A DNA stretch of 34,850 nt from positions 1 through 34,850 of the forward strand of contig JAKPNC010000085.1 of the NCBI GenBank assembly GCA_029548585.1, read 5' to 3'. The translations under genes and the position numbers were made by a program. Position 1 is the stretch's first letter. Each line of letters opens with the position of its first letter. The notes beneath the pieces were generated by a model, which worked only from the letters and a program-made list of their open reading frames with translations, was not told where the DNA came from and did not search any database. Shown piece after piece: positions 1 to 7,999 of this stretch. The stretch is from a bacterium. GTDB taxonomy: Bacteria; Ratteibacteria; UBA8468; B48-G9; JAFGKM01.

Positions 1-1336
1 ACTGCAGGCATATATACCTGCGGGCACACAGTGTACGATTTTGCCCACATAGGCAACTTCAGGGCATACGTTTTCGAGGACATGCTTCACAGGTTCCTGG
101 AATACGCCGGCTACACCGTAAGAAGGGTTATGAACATTACCGACGTAGACGACAAGACCATCGCTGGCGCCATGAAGGAAGGCACCGATCTGAGAACATA
201 TACCGACAGATTCGTCGGGGCTTTCATCTCCGACATGGAGACCCTCAGGCTCAAGAAGCCTGATTTCATCCCGAGGGCCACGGAACATATAAAGGAGATG
301 GAGGAGCTTGTTAAAACCCTCCTTGCAAAAGGGTACGCCTACGAAAAGGACGGAGACGTATATTTCAGCATTTCGAAGTTTCCCGCCTACGGACGGCTTT
401 CCGGGGTCGACCTTGAAGGGATGAAACCCGGCGCCCGGGTTGCGGTGGACGAATACTCCAAAGAAGACGCGCGGGATTTCGCCCTGTGGAAAAAAGAGGA
501 TTCCGGCATCTACTGGGATACCGGCCTGGGCAGGGGAAGGCCCGGTTGGCACCTTGAATGCTCCGCAATGAGCATGAAATACCTCGGAGAAACTTTCGAC
601 ATACACACGGGAGGGGAAGACAACATATTCCCTCACCACGAGAACGAGATAGCCCAGAGCGAGGCCGCAACGGGAAAAAAGTTCGTCAACTACTGGCTCC
701 ACTGCGCATACCTGCTGGTGAATAACGAGAAGATGTCAGTCCAGGGGCAACTTCTATACCCTTCGCGACCTGGTCGGCAGGGGATTCAACCCGGTAGCCA
801 TAAGGTACCTGCTGATGTCATCCCATTACAGGGACCACCTGAATTTCACGGAAAACTCCCTGAAACAGTCGGAGAATACCGTCAGGAATTACAACGCCTT
901 CTACCAGTCCCTCGGGTTCTGCAGGGGGGATGCTGACAATAAAGCCATAAAGGAATATATACAGCAGGCAAGGGAAGGTTTCAGGAAAGAACTCGGGGAC
1001 GATCTGAACATATCCGCCGCCATGGGGGCCGTTTTCGGATTCATAAAGAATGTCAACATAGAGATTTCATCAGGAAACATCGGAGCCTCAAACGCCCGTG
1101 AAGCAAAAAATTTCATCGAAGAGATAGACTTCGTTCTCCAGATCCTCGACTGGCAGGAGACCGAACTCCCCGCAGAAGACGCCCTCCTGGTACAGGAGAG
1201 AGAGAAGGCAAGAAGGGAGAAAGATTTCGAAAAGGCTGACAGGATAAGAGAAACCCTTTTGCGGAAAGGAATATCCCTTGAAGACACACCCTATGGAACG
1301 AGATGGAAGACCGGCTCAGGCCAGGCCGGCCGCTGA
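1..1336 (+). CDS. cysS: Cysteinyl-tRNA synthetase, 5'-partial and frameshifted
   Basis: Charges tRNA-Cys with cysteine in the cytosol. The gene enters the window already open; base 1 is in frame and reads into a Zn-binding TCG segment, then [13 protein letters not shown] with the class I HIGN signature. Further on are [19 protein letters not shown] and [15 protein letters not shown], which supply the other Zn ligands, and a C-terminal DALR-type helical domain ([16 protein letters not shown]). The frame breaks at 739: codons read EKMS, and the next bases continue in frame 2 as [16 protein letters not shown]. Two bases of the Lys codon of KMSKS appear lost. The two open stretches run to 936 and from 740 to 1336. 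The identity is certain; whether the break is a sequencing indel or a real mutation is not decidable here. A GspG-like gene overlaps the 3' end. Confidence 0.93.
736..743 (+). other. Frameshift inside the KMSKS codons of cysS
   Basis: Bases 736-743 read tcagtcca; restoring two bases after tca would give Ser-Lys-Ser and join both halves of cysS without any other change. The downstream frame (2 modulo 3) stays open to the true stop at 1334-1336, so this is a single clean indel rather than progressive decay. Confidence 0.9.
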
Positions 1337-1766
1337 AGGAATAACCCTCGTCGAGGTACTGGTCGTAATCGCCATCATATGCATGCTGGCCGCCGCACTG
1401 ATGCCGGTTTACAACAAGGCGCGGCTGCGGGCTCTTACCGTCAGCACCAAAACCATCATCCACTCCATTGAAGCCGCCTTTTCAATGTACACATCTGATT
1501 TCGGAGATTATCCCGCCCACTCGGGAAGCGACACATCCTTCCTGGTAGGACTCCTCCAGGGGCCGGTTGAAAGCAGCCTGTGGAAAGGACCTTACATGAG
1601 GTTCAGAGAAAAGGATCTTGACCCGGACAATAATATAGTCGACGCCTGGGGCTCCCCCCTTTACTATGGATATCCGCAGGAAGAGAAGGATAACGTGCCC
1701 TATCTGATAATATCTCCCGGCCCCGACAGGAAACAGGCCACCCCGGACGACATAGGAAACTGGTAA
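1293..1766 (+). CDS. Type II secretion GspG-like pseudopilin
   Basis: Small pseudopilin, 157 residues from the ATG at 1293. A short 16-residue leader ends in Gly; the mature protein would start ITLVEVLVVIAI with Glu at +5, the residue needed by the PilD prepilin peptidase and for pseudopilus packing. A hydrophobic helix is followed by a GspG-like globular part with DAWGSPLYYGYP and a C-terminal ISPGPDRKQATPDDIGNW, matching the GspG pattern of WGxPLxY and SxGxDxxxxTxDDI (calcium-binding loop in GspG). It overlaps the 3' end of cysS. A TTG at 1278 has a better-spaced GGAAAGGA in front and is an alternative start. No other type II secretion genes lie nearby, so it may serve an orphan pseudopilus or a system elsewhere. 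It is followed two bases later by the TPM gene. Confidence 0.85.
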   Translation: MERDGRPAQARPAAEGITLVEVLVVIAIICMLAAALMPVYNKARLRALTVSTKTIIHSIEAAFSMYTSDFGDYPAHSGSDTSFLVGLLQGPVESSLWKGPYMRFREKDLDPDNNIVDAWGSPLYYGYPQEEKDNVPYLIISPGPDRKQATPDDIGNW

Positions 1767-1768
1767 AA

Positions 1769-2716
1769 ATGCTTACCTTAAAAAAGTGTCTTCTGCTGCA
1801 GACGATTCTGGTATTTTTTTCATCCTCCCTGCTCTTTTCACAGCCTGCCTCCCTGAAATTTTCGGGTTTTATCAACGACTACACGGGAACCCTCGATGAG
1901 GGAGAAAAAGAATCTCTGGAAAATCTCGTGCAGTCCATTGAGCGGGAAACCTCCTCCGAGATAGCCGTGGCGATAATAGACAGTCTCGGAGGCGACAGCA
2001 TCGAAGATTACGCCAACGAGCTGTTTAACGGGTGGGGCATAGGGAAAAAATTGAAAAATAACGGGGTCCTCATGCTGGTCGTATTGAAGGAGAGGAATAT
2101 AAGGATAGAAGTCGGCTACGGTTTAGAATCCGTACTTCCCGACGGACTTTGCGGCAGGATAATAAGGAACTCCATCTCCCCTGAGTTCAGGAAAGGCAAT
2201 TTTTACGGTGGAATCCACGCCGGCATACAGGATATTTCAAGCGCTATACGGGGCAAGGATCCTTACCCGGACGCAGGCCTGGCAGGAAACAAAGGCAAAG
2301 GGGCCGCGGCCTTCTTTGCGGTGTGGCACATTTTCCTCATCTTTTTCTCCTACGGGCTCCTCCGCAAAGCCGGCATAATCTCATATGCCGCTCTCATAGC
2401 CATTCTTGCGATTTTCACTTTTTCCGCCAGGGGCATTCAAAAGGAGGAAGTCCTTCTCTTCTTCACGCTAATACCCTTTTTTTTCGTCTTCCTGATGGGG
2501 CTTCTGTCTCCCCTGATATTCGCCATAGTTGCATGGAGGCTGAAGAAAAAGTATAAAGGCGGCTGGAAATCCCGTATGCCGTCATACATGAAAAACATAA
2601 TGGCCTATTCCGATTCGCGCGGAGGATTCCGGGGCGGTGGAGGAGGAAGCTTCGGTGGAGGGGGAAGCTTCGGTGGAGGCTCAAGCGGAGGAGGAGGAGC
2701 CAGCGGAAGCTGGTAA
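1769..2716 (+). CDS. TPM-domain membrane protein with Gly-rich tail (YgcG-like)
   Basis: Membrane-anchored protein of 315 residues. An N-terminal signal peptide (MLTLKKCLLLQTILVFFSSS) precedes a TPM domain (TLP18.3/Psb32/MOLO-1), roughly residues 30-150, with the usual FINDYTGTLDEGEKESLE opening, SSEIAVAIIDSL and RNIRIEVGYGLE. Three hydrophobic segments follow at about 172-256. The tail is a run of Gly and Ser ending in GASGSW, which is typical of this family. TPM proteins are linked to envelope or photosystem II maintenance and often sit beside lemA, as here (3420-3986). The biochemical role in non-photosynthetic bacteria is not settled. The start codon follows the pseudopilin stop by two bases. 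Confidence 0.88.
   Translation: MLTLKKCLLLQTILVFFSSSLLFSQPASLKFSGFINDYTGTLDEGEKESLENLVQSIERETSSEIAVAIIDSLGGDSIEDYANELFNGWGIGKKLKNNGVLMLVVLKERNIRIEVGYGLESVLPDGLCGRIIRNSISPEFRKGNFYGGIHAGIQDISSAIRGKDPYPDAGLAGNKGKGAAAFFAVWHIFLIFFSYGLLRKAGIISYAALIAILAIFTFSARGIQKEEVLLFFTLIPFFFVFLMGLLSPLIFAIVAWRLKKKYKGGWKSRMPSYMKNIMAYSDSRGGFRGGGGGSFGGGGSFGGGSSGGGGASGSW
2645..2679 (+). repeat. 18-base tandem repeat coding GGGGSF
   Basis: Two nearly identical 18-base units (GGAAGCTTCGGTGGAGG plus one base) start at 2645 and 2663 and encode the repeated Gly-rich hexapeptide in the tail of the TPM protein. The in-frame period suggests slippage-driven length variation. Confidence 0.7.
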
Positions 2717-2733
2717 AAGGCAAAGGCAAAAAA

Positions 2734-3402
2734 ATGGAAGAGGAAATACGTCGGAAAGTCTCGTTTTTCATCAAGAAACTGATAGAAACTTTCAACGGAA
2801 GGCTCCTGAGCGTAATAGCCTACGGAAGCAGCGCAGACGGCAGTTACGTGCCAGGGAAATCCGACATCAACCTGCTGGTCGTTGTCGGGGAACTGACATT
2901 CGAAGACATGCGCATTCTCAGAAAAACGGCCGTCAGAAATGCCGTTAAGAACGGCATCTCCCCTTTCTTCTTCACCCCGGAATTCATCAGGGGTTCTGCG
3001 GACACCTTCGCGGTGGAATGGAAGGAGATGAAAGAGAAACGCCTGGTTTTGTTCGGAAGTGATATAATAAAAGATATACAGGTGGAAAACAGGGACCTGC
3101 TCTTGCAGCTGGAAAGGGAAATAAAGCAGAATTACGTGAGATTTCAGCATGCCATGATATTTGACCCTGACATTTATTACGCCCTCGGAGAGTCTTTCAG
3201 AACCCTGAAGGTTTTTCTCCGAAACTCGTACAGGGCCATGGGAAAGAAGATTGAAAGGCCGCCGTACTTCAGCGAGCTCGAACGGATCCTTGACAGGAAA
3301 CCCTTCTTCTGCAGGAAGGAAAAAACGGAAAGCCTGGCCCGGCAACACCTCGCTTTTCTCGGGGACCTCCTGCAGTCCTTTGACAAACCCGCCGGGACAT
3401 GA
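2734..3402 (+). CDS. Nucleotidyltransferase-domain protein (pol beta-type fold)
   Basis: Protein of 222 residues. Residues about 25-52 read VIAYGSSADGSYVPGKSDINLLVVV, the GS-x(n)-DxD signature of the polymerase-beta-like nucleotidyltransferase fold, but with D-I-N in place of D-I-D. The second half is mostly helical and charged, like a HEPN or substrate-binding helical domain (LGESFRTLKVFLRNSYRAMGK). It lies between the TPM gene and lemA with 17-base gaps on each side, so it is probably co-transcribed and may act with them. Substrate is unknown. The Asp to Asn change in the metal site makes catalysis uncertain. It could instead be an adaptor or one half of a toxin-antitoxin-like pair; no partner gene supports that. 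Confidence 0.75.
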   Translation: MEEEIRRKVSFFIKKLIETFNGRLLSVIAYGSSADGSYVPGKSDINLLVVVGELTFEDMRILRKTAVRNAVKNGISPFFFTPEFIRGSADTFAVEWKEMKEKRLVLFGSDIIKDIQVENRDLLLQLEREIKQNYVRFQHAMIFDPDIYYALGESFRTLKVFLRNSYRAMGKKIERPPYFSELERILDRKPFFCRKEKTESLARQHLAFLGDLLQSFDKPAGT

Positions 3403-3419
3403 CAAAAGGAGACAGGAAG

Positions 3420-3986
3420 ATGAAGAAATGGTATATCATACCGGCTCTGCTGGCATTGGCGGCAATAATCGTTTTTTCCCTCTTCAGGTCACATTACAAC
3501 AGGCTGGTATACCTTAACCAGCAGGCGGAAGAATCGTGGGCGCAGGTCGACAACGTGCTCCAGAGAAGAAACGACCTCATTCCGAACCTCGTGGAAACCG
3601 TCAAGGGATACGCAAAACACGAAAAAGAAGTCTTCGTGGAGATAACCGAGGCCCGCAGCCGCTGGGCGGGAGCAAAAACCCTCCAGGAGAAGGAAGGGGC
3701 GGCAAACGATATTTCCGGGGCTCTCGGGAAACTGATGCTGGTGGTTGAAAACTATCCGCAACTGAAGGCAAACGAAAATTTCCTGTCGCTTCAGGACGAG
3801 CTTGCAGGGACCGAAAACAGGATCTCGGTGGAAAGGAAAAGGTACAACGGATCCGTGAGAGAATATAACACGGCCGCCCAAAGCTTTCCAACGATGATCT
3901 TTGCCCGCATCTTCGGCTTTGAAAAAGAGAAGGATTACTTCCAGGCCCAGGAAGAAAGCAGGACTGTCCCGCAAGTGACCTTTTAA
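3420..3986 (+). CDS. lemA: LemA family protein
   Basis: Membrane-anchored LemA protein of 188 residues. The start at 3420 (MKKWYIIPALLALAAIIVF) is preceded by AAAGGAG at 3404-3410; an upstream in-frame ATG at 3399 overlaps the previous stop but lacks such a site. A single N-terminal membrane helix is followed by the LemA signature: YNRLVYLNQQAEESWAQVD, NDLIPNLVETVKGYAKHEKE and a coiled helical body with NRISVERKRYNGSVREYN and FPTMIFARIFGF. The pairing with a TPM-domain protein is a widespread gene neighbourhood of unknown function. LemA is extracytoplasmic in bacteria with a long helical domain outside the membrane. Confidence 0.93.
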   Translation: MKKWYIIPALLALAAIIVFSLFRSHYNRLVYLNQQAEESWAQVDNVLQRRNDLIPNLVETVKGYAKHEKEVFVEITEARSRWAGAKTLQEKEGAANDISGALGKLMLVVENYPQLKANENFLSLQDELAGTENRISVERKRYNGSVREYNTAAQSFPTMIFARIFGFEKEKDYFQAQEESRTVPQVTF

Positions 3987-4056
3987 AAAGCGGCCGGGAA
4001 GGGTAAAACATTAAATGCAGGATAAATTCCGGCAGATGAGCTGGAAGGAGGAACAA

Positions 4057-4821
4057 ATGTCGAGAAGAATTATGTTGGTAGCCGCGGCGGTTGCAGCCTT
4101 TGCAGGACTTCTGCAGGCACAACCGGTCGCCGACCGGGCAGGATTCCTGAAGGGGATGCAGGAAAAACAAGCATCGATGAAGAATATCAGCGGAAGCTTC
4201 GAGATGGGAATCAGCATGATGGGCAGCGCCATGAAAATACCGGGCAAGTTCTGGCAGAAGGACGAGAAGATACGCATGGATATGGATATAAGGATGCCCG
4301 GCATGGAGACCTCCATGGAACAGATAATGATCATGGACGGGAAAAAGATGTTGCAGTACCAGAAGATGATGAATACCGTTATCACGGTAGACATGACAAA
4401 GATGCCAGAAGAAATCAGGAAAGCAATGAAGCAGTCTTCCCTGGTGGGAGGCAAGGATACTTTCTCCGGGATGGAAAAGATAGCAGACGAAGTGGAGATA
4501 GAAGAGACGTCCCGCAACGGAAAGAAATGCTTTCTTCTCACTCTCAATGATATCAGCAAGCTGAGCGGCATGACCCCCCTGGGGATGGCCAACCCAGGCC
4601 AGATGTTCAAGAAACTGCTTATCTGGATTGACCGGGAAACGCTCCTGCCGGCTCTGGTCCAAATCTTCGGGGAGTCCGAAACCCCTGGCATGTGGATAGA
4701 ATTCAAGGATATTAAAACCTCGGATATCGGAGAAGATATCTTCAAGGCCGCATTTCCGGCGGACGCCAAACAGATTGACATGACGGACGCAGTCATGAAG
4801 ATGTTCGAACATAAGAAATGA
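4057..4821 (+). CDS. LolA-like secreted protein, methionine-rich
   Basis: Exported protein of 254 residues. The start at 4057 has a strong GGAAGGAGG in front; an earlier in-frame ATG at 4015 does not. The signal peptide is MSRRIMLVAAAVAAFAGLLQ with a likely cut after Gln-Ala. The body reads like the LolA/LolB outer-membrane lipoprotein-sorting fold: MKNISGSFEMG..., GKFWQKDEKIRMDM, IMDGKKMLQYQ, WIDRETLLPALVQIFG, IEFKDIKTS, the usual strand pattern of a substrate protein that adopts an 11-stranded open barrel. About 29 of 254 residues are Met, clustered in residues 20-125, which is far above normal. The function may be lipoprotein or lipid carriage; metal or oxidant handling is a weak alternative. 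It sits between lemA and the Ycf46-like gene. Confidence 0.75.
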   Translation: MSRRIMLVAAAVAAFAGLLQAQPVADRAGFLKGMQEKQASMKNISGSFEMGISMMGSAMKIPGKFWQKDEKIRMDMDIRMPGMETSMEQIMIMDGKKMLQYQKMMNTVITVDMTKMPEEIRKAMKQSSLVGGKDTFSGMEKIADEVEIEETSRNGKKCFLLTLNDISKLSGMTPLGMANPGQMFKKLLIWIDRETLLPALVQIFGESETPGMWIEFKDIKTSDIGEDIFKAAFPADAKQIDMTDAVMKMFEHKK

Positions 4822-4857
4822 GAAAGTGCTGGCCGTTCACGGAGGCGGCAGGAAAGG

Positions 4858-6390
4858 ATGGAAAAAAGCGAAAGAGAGATAGACATACTCATACGGGCGC
4901 GTTATCCCATCATCTTCGTTGCAACCTACGAAGAAGAGAGATTTTCCTCTTTTCTGGACAGGCTCAGCAAACAGCAGAATAAGAGACTGCTGGTCTGGTC
5001 CATTACTTCAGGGATGCAGAAATACGGAGAAACGGGTGTGGATGAATCCACCAGGGATCCGTTGGCGGCTCTCAACTGCGCGGAAAAAGAGACCGGCCCG
5101 GCTATCTTCCTTTTCAAGGATTTCCACCCTTACCTTTCCGACCCTTCCGTCGTGCGCAAGCTGAGGGACCTTTCGAGCAATCTGAAGAGCACTTACGAAA
5201 CGCTGGTACTGGTTTCACCTGTCCTCACGGTTCCCCCGGAACTCGAAAAAGATGTCGCAATAGTGGATTACCAGCTGCCGGACAGGGAAGCGATAGGGAA
5301 ACTCCTGGATACAATCATTAAAGCCGTTTCGTCAAGGGGGACAATAAAGCTCGATGCGCCGGCGGAGGTGAAGGAAAAGCTTGTCGATGCCGCTCTCGGA
5401 TTAACCTTCAACGAGGCCGAAAACGCTTTTGCCCGGGCGATCATAACCGACAACGCGCTGGGCCCCAAGGACGTCGACAGGGTGCTCTCGGAAAAGAAAC
5501 AGATTATCAGGAAGTCGGGCATCCTCGATTATTTTCACACGGAAGAGGATATAGGCAGCGTCGGAGGTCTCGACAACCTGAAAGCATGGCTGGAAAAGAG
5601 GGCGCTTGCCTTTACCCGGAAAGCGAAGGATTTCGGGTTGCCCGAGCCGAAGGGCATCCTCCTGGCAGGAGTCCAGGGTTGCGGGAAATCCCTGACGGCC
5701 AAGGCAGTTTCAAACCTCTGGCAGATACCTCTTCTCAGGTTCGACGTAGGACGGGTTTTTTCCGGAGTGGTGGGATCTTCGGAAGAAAACATGAGGAAGG
5801 CCATAAAGACGGCTGAATCGATCGCACCGGTCATTCTATGGGTTGACGAGATAGAAAAATCCCTTTCGGGAGTCCAGAGCTCATCCTTCTCAGATGCGGG
5901 AACGAGCGCCAGGGTCTTCGGAACCTTCATAACCTGGCTCCAGGAAAAAACAGCTCCTGTTTTCGTCATTGCGACGGCCAACAACATCGACCTGCTCCCT
6001 CCCGAACTACTGAGAAAGGGAAGGTTCGACGAAATTTTCTTCATTGACCTTCCGAACCAAAATGAAAGGATTGAAATCTTCAGGATACACCTTATGAAGA
6101 GAAAAAGAAAACCTGAGAATTTTGACCTTGAAGCTCTTGCTTCGGCCTCCGGGAATTTCAGCGGAGCCGAAATAGAACAAGCGGTCATTTCGGCCCTCTT
6201 TGACGCCTTCGTGGATAATAGGGATCTTCTAACGGGAGACGTGGAAAAAAGCATAAGGGCCACCGTCCCGCTTGCCACAACCATGAGCGACAAGGTCAGG
6301 AACCTCCGGCAGTGGGCGGAAACCCGGACAGTACCTGCAACGGCAAGGAGGATTGGGATTGCGGAGCAGGGGAGAAAACTCGAGTTCTGA
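4858..6390 (+). CDS. Ycf46-like AAA+ ATPase
   Basis: Cytosolic AAA+ ATPase of 510 residues. The N-terminal 230 residues form the Ycf46-type region (EREIDILIRARYPIIFVATY, then a degenerate P-loop-like fold). The AAA module follows: Walker A GVQGCGKS at 271-278, Walker B ILWVDEIEK with Asp330-Glu331, sensor 1 FVIATANNIDLLPPELL and arginine finger region RKGRFDEIFFIDLP. The GVQGCGKS P-loop is typical of Ycf46, a plastid and cyanobacterial family; cyanobacterial homologues have been tied to CO2-responsive regulation, but the activity is unknown. It heads a tight run with a zinc-ribbon protein, DUF1257 and DUF2997, so it is probably the motor of a complex with them. FtsH- or CbbX-like remodelling is a plausible analogy only. 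Confidence 0.9.
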   Translation: MEKSEREIDILIRARYPIIFVATYEEERFSSFLDRLSKQQNKRLLVWSITSGMQKYGETGVDESTRDPLAALNCAEKETGPAIFLFKDFHPYLSDPSVVRKLRDLSSNLKSTYETLVLVSPVLTVPPELEKDVAIVDYQLPDREAIGKLLDTIIKAVSSRGTIKLDAPAEVKEKLVDAALGLTFNEAENAFARAIITDNALGPKDVDRVLSEKKQIIRKSGILDYFHTEEDIGSVGGLDNLKAWLEKRALAFTRKAKDFGLPEPKGILLAGVQGCGKSLTAKAVSNLWQIPLLRFDVGRVFSGVVGSSEENMRKAIKTAESIAPVILWVDEIEKSLSGVQSSSFSDAGTSARVFGTFITWLQEKTAPVFVIATANNIDLLPPELLRKGRFDEIFFIDLPNQNERIEIFRIHLMKRKRKPENFDLEALASASGNFSGAEIEQAVISALFDAFVDNRDLLTGDVEKSIRATVPLATTMSDKVRNLRQWAETRTVPATARRIGIAEQGRKLEF

Positions 6391-6423
6391 GAACCCAGGG
6401 CCGCAATCTTTGGCGGCGCCATA

Positions 6424-7185
6424 ATGGACAATAAAGACAGGTTCGGAAAGATAGAGAATGAAAGCATAACGGTCGGCATAACCAGGAAGGAAAAAAGGGA
6501 AAGCAGGTTTGACCGTCTGGAATACTCCGATGATGCCGGACAACCCGGTCCCGCACCTGCCGCAGATAAAAAGTATTTCCCCTGTTTCAGGTGCAACAGG
6601 AACAACCGGGCCGGCAGCCTTTACTGCATATACTGCGGCGAGATCTTCCCTGATGTTGCCGAGTCGACGGGAAGCGGCCTTGAGCCGTACGAGATAAGAT
6701 GCCCACAGTGCGGGAAAACCGGAAACAGGAACCAGAAATCCTGCATATGGTGCGGACACGGTTTTGTTCCGACGGAAGAAAATATCCTGGCCCGTGGAAC
6801 CCCGGTCGAGATAGAGATAAACGGCATAAGGTACAGGTCGACCGACAGGTACCTGCCCGGGTTTGTAAGGGAAGCCATGGTAAAAATGAAGAAAGGCGGC
6901 CTTTCACCCGCAGAAAAAGAAGAGATACTCAGGGAACTCAGGGCAAAACAGGCAGGGAGCAGGTTTGAGGTTCTCCTGTCGATAGAAAAAGGAAGGAATG
7001 CGGCCGCGGCGTACTCTCTCCTGGCAGCGGGAGGATTTATCACTTTCGGCGCAATGATACTTGCCGATCTGAAAAAGCCGGTTGCCGCACTTATTGTCGG
7101 CATCCCCGGATTCCTTATTATCTTGGCAGGAATGTTGATGCTTGCGATTTCCGGGAGAGAAAACGGACAAAATCCCATGGGATGA
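6424..7185 (+). CDS. Double zinc-ribbon membrane protein
   Basis: Protein of 253 residues with no family name I recognise. A charged N-terminus is followed by two CxxC-x10-CxxC zinc ribbons: Cys54, 57, 68, 71 and Cys93, 96, 107, 110. A middle part (LPGFVREAMVKMKKGGLSPAEKEEILRELR) is helical. Two hydrophobic segments near the C-terminus (about 193-245) would anchor it, leaving the ribbons in the cytosol. It lies 33 bases after the Ycf46-like ATPase and its TGA overlaps an ATG in the DUF1257 reading frame, so the three are probably one transcript. A membrane tether or adaptor for the ATPase is an inference from position. The start has no clear ribosome binding site. Confidence 0.75.
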   Translation: MDNKDRFGKIENESITVGITRKEKRESRFDRLEYSDDAGQPGPAPAADKKYFPCFRCNRNNRAGSLYCIYCGEIFPDVAESTGSGLEPYEIRCPQCGKTGNRNQKSCIWCGHGFVPTEENILARGTPVEIEINGIRYRSTDRYLPGFVREAMVKMKKGGLSPAEKEEILRELRAKQAGSRFEVLLSIEKGRNAAAAYSLLAAGGFITFGAMILADLKKPVAALIVGIPGFLIILAGMLMLAISGRENGQNPMG

Positions 7186-7235
7186 CGGGGATGCACCAGG
7201 GGCGGTTGAACCGGCCTTTAATAAAGGAGAGGAAG

Positions 7236-7649
7236 ATGAGCGCTCTGTGCGGCATCGAACTTGTGATAGAAAGCCTCATGATGCTAAGGAAAACCCTTGA
7301 CGACCTTAAGATCCGTTATGCCCTGCTTGAAGAGATGGAAAAAAGCGAGAAAACGCTTTTCGAGATCCAGACAGGGGAAGGGAAAACAGAGCTTGCAGAA
7401 ATAATTATTAACGACGGAAGCGGTACCAGGACAGGTTTTCAGAAACAGGCTGACGGGAGATACAGGATCATATCAACGGCTTCTTCAAGAGAAGAATCGA
7501 GGCAACAGAAAAAGCTCGCCGGCAGGATAAAGCGCAGGTACGCTTACAACAGGATCAGGGAAGAATTATCAAAGCAGGGGTACCTGGTCGTGGAAGAAGA
7601 GAAAGAAGGCGATGAAACCGTCAGGATACTGGCAAGAAGGTGGAGATAG
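7236..7649 (+). CDS. DUF1257 (Ycf35-like) protein
   Basis: Cytosolic protein of 137 residues. The start at 7236 (MSALCGIELVIESLMML) has AAAGGAGAGG in front; an upstream in-frame ATG at 7182 overlaps the zinc-ribbon stop but is less likely. The family signature is clear in the C-terminal part: KRRYAYNRIREELSKQGYLV and the closing ILARRW, as in DUF1257, the family of plastid and cyanobacterial Ycf35. The N-terminal half is helical (ESLMMLRKTLDDLKIRYALL), with an anti-parallel strand region in the middle. DUF1257, DUF2997 and Ycf46-like ATPases co-occur in many genomes, and the order is kept here. No reaction is known. Confidence 0.85.
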   Translation: MSALCGIELVIESLMMLRKTLDDLKIRYALLEEMEKSEKTLFEIQTGEGKTELAEIIINDGSGTRTGFQKQADGRYRIISTASSREESRQQKKLAGRIKRRYAYNRIREELSKQGYLVVEEEKEGDETVRILARRWR

Positions 7650-7705
7650 AAGATTTATGCGCACGGAGATTTGCAGGCCAAAAGCCCGCCAGAAATCAGG
7701 AGAAG

Positions 7706-7933
7706 ATGAACAAGAAAGAAGAACTGGAGATCTTCATATCGGAAGAGGGCGAGATAAAGGTGCGGGTCAGGGGCGCCAGGGGTGGTTCCTGCATGACGGT
7801 CCTTGAAAAATTCGCAGGCAAAGTCGGCAGGATCAGGGACGTGGTAAAAACCCCCGAGTTCTACCAGGAAGACGTAAGCACAACAGGAAAAATCAGGCAG
7901 GAAAGAAGACACGGGATGCAGGGGAAGAACTGA
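7706..7933 (+). CDS. DUF2997 small protein
   Basis: Protein of 75 residues. MNKKEELEIFISEEGEIKV, then VRGARGGSCMTVLEKFAGKVG and a KTPEFYQED segment, matches DUF2997: a beta strand with a Gly-rich turn, the GxSC motif and a short helix. The start at 7706 has AGGAG at 7698-7702, only three bases away; an in-frame GTG at 7640 would overlap the DUF1257 gene but adds residues the family lacks. The conserved Cys in GGSC (near residue 30) is the only obvious reactive or ligand residue. It ends the Ycf46 / zinc-ribbon / DUF1257 / DUF2997 run. In other genomes this family often sits beside DUF1257 and sometimes a ferredoxin; none is seen here. Confidence 0.85.
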   Translation: MNKKEELEIFISEEGEIKVRVRGARGGSCMTVLEKFAGKVGRIRDVVKTPEFYQEDVSTTGKIRQERRHGMQGKN

Positions 7934-7999
7934 AGGATTCCTGCGAAAACACCGGCCTGATACAGAGTTCATGAACTTTTTTTTCAACCAGGGAGAAAA

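Noticed and set aside
2605-3405. A long - strand frame of 266 residues across the nucleotidyltransferase gene
   Set aside because: Its Pro-rich stretch is the complement of the Gly-rich TPM tail, and the rest mirrors the nucleotidyltransferase gene.
3601-4812. A 403-residue - strand frame opposite lemA and the LolA-like gene
   Set aside because: It is His- and Leu-rich noise created by the Met- and Glu-rich + strand genes, with no motif or ribosome site.
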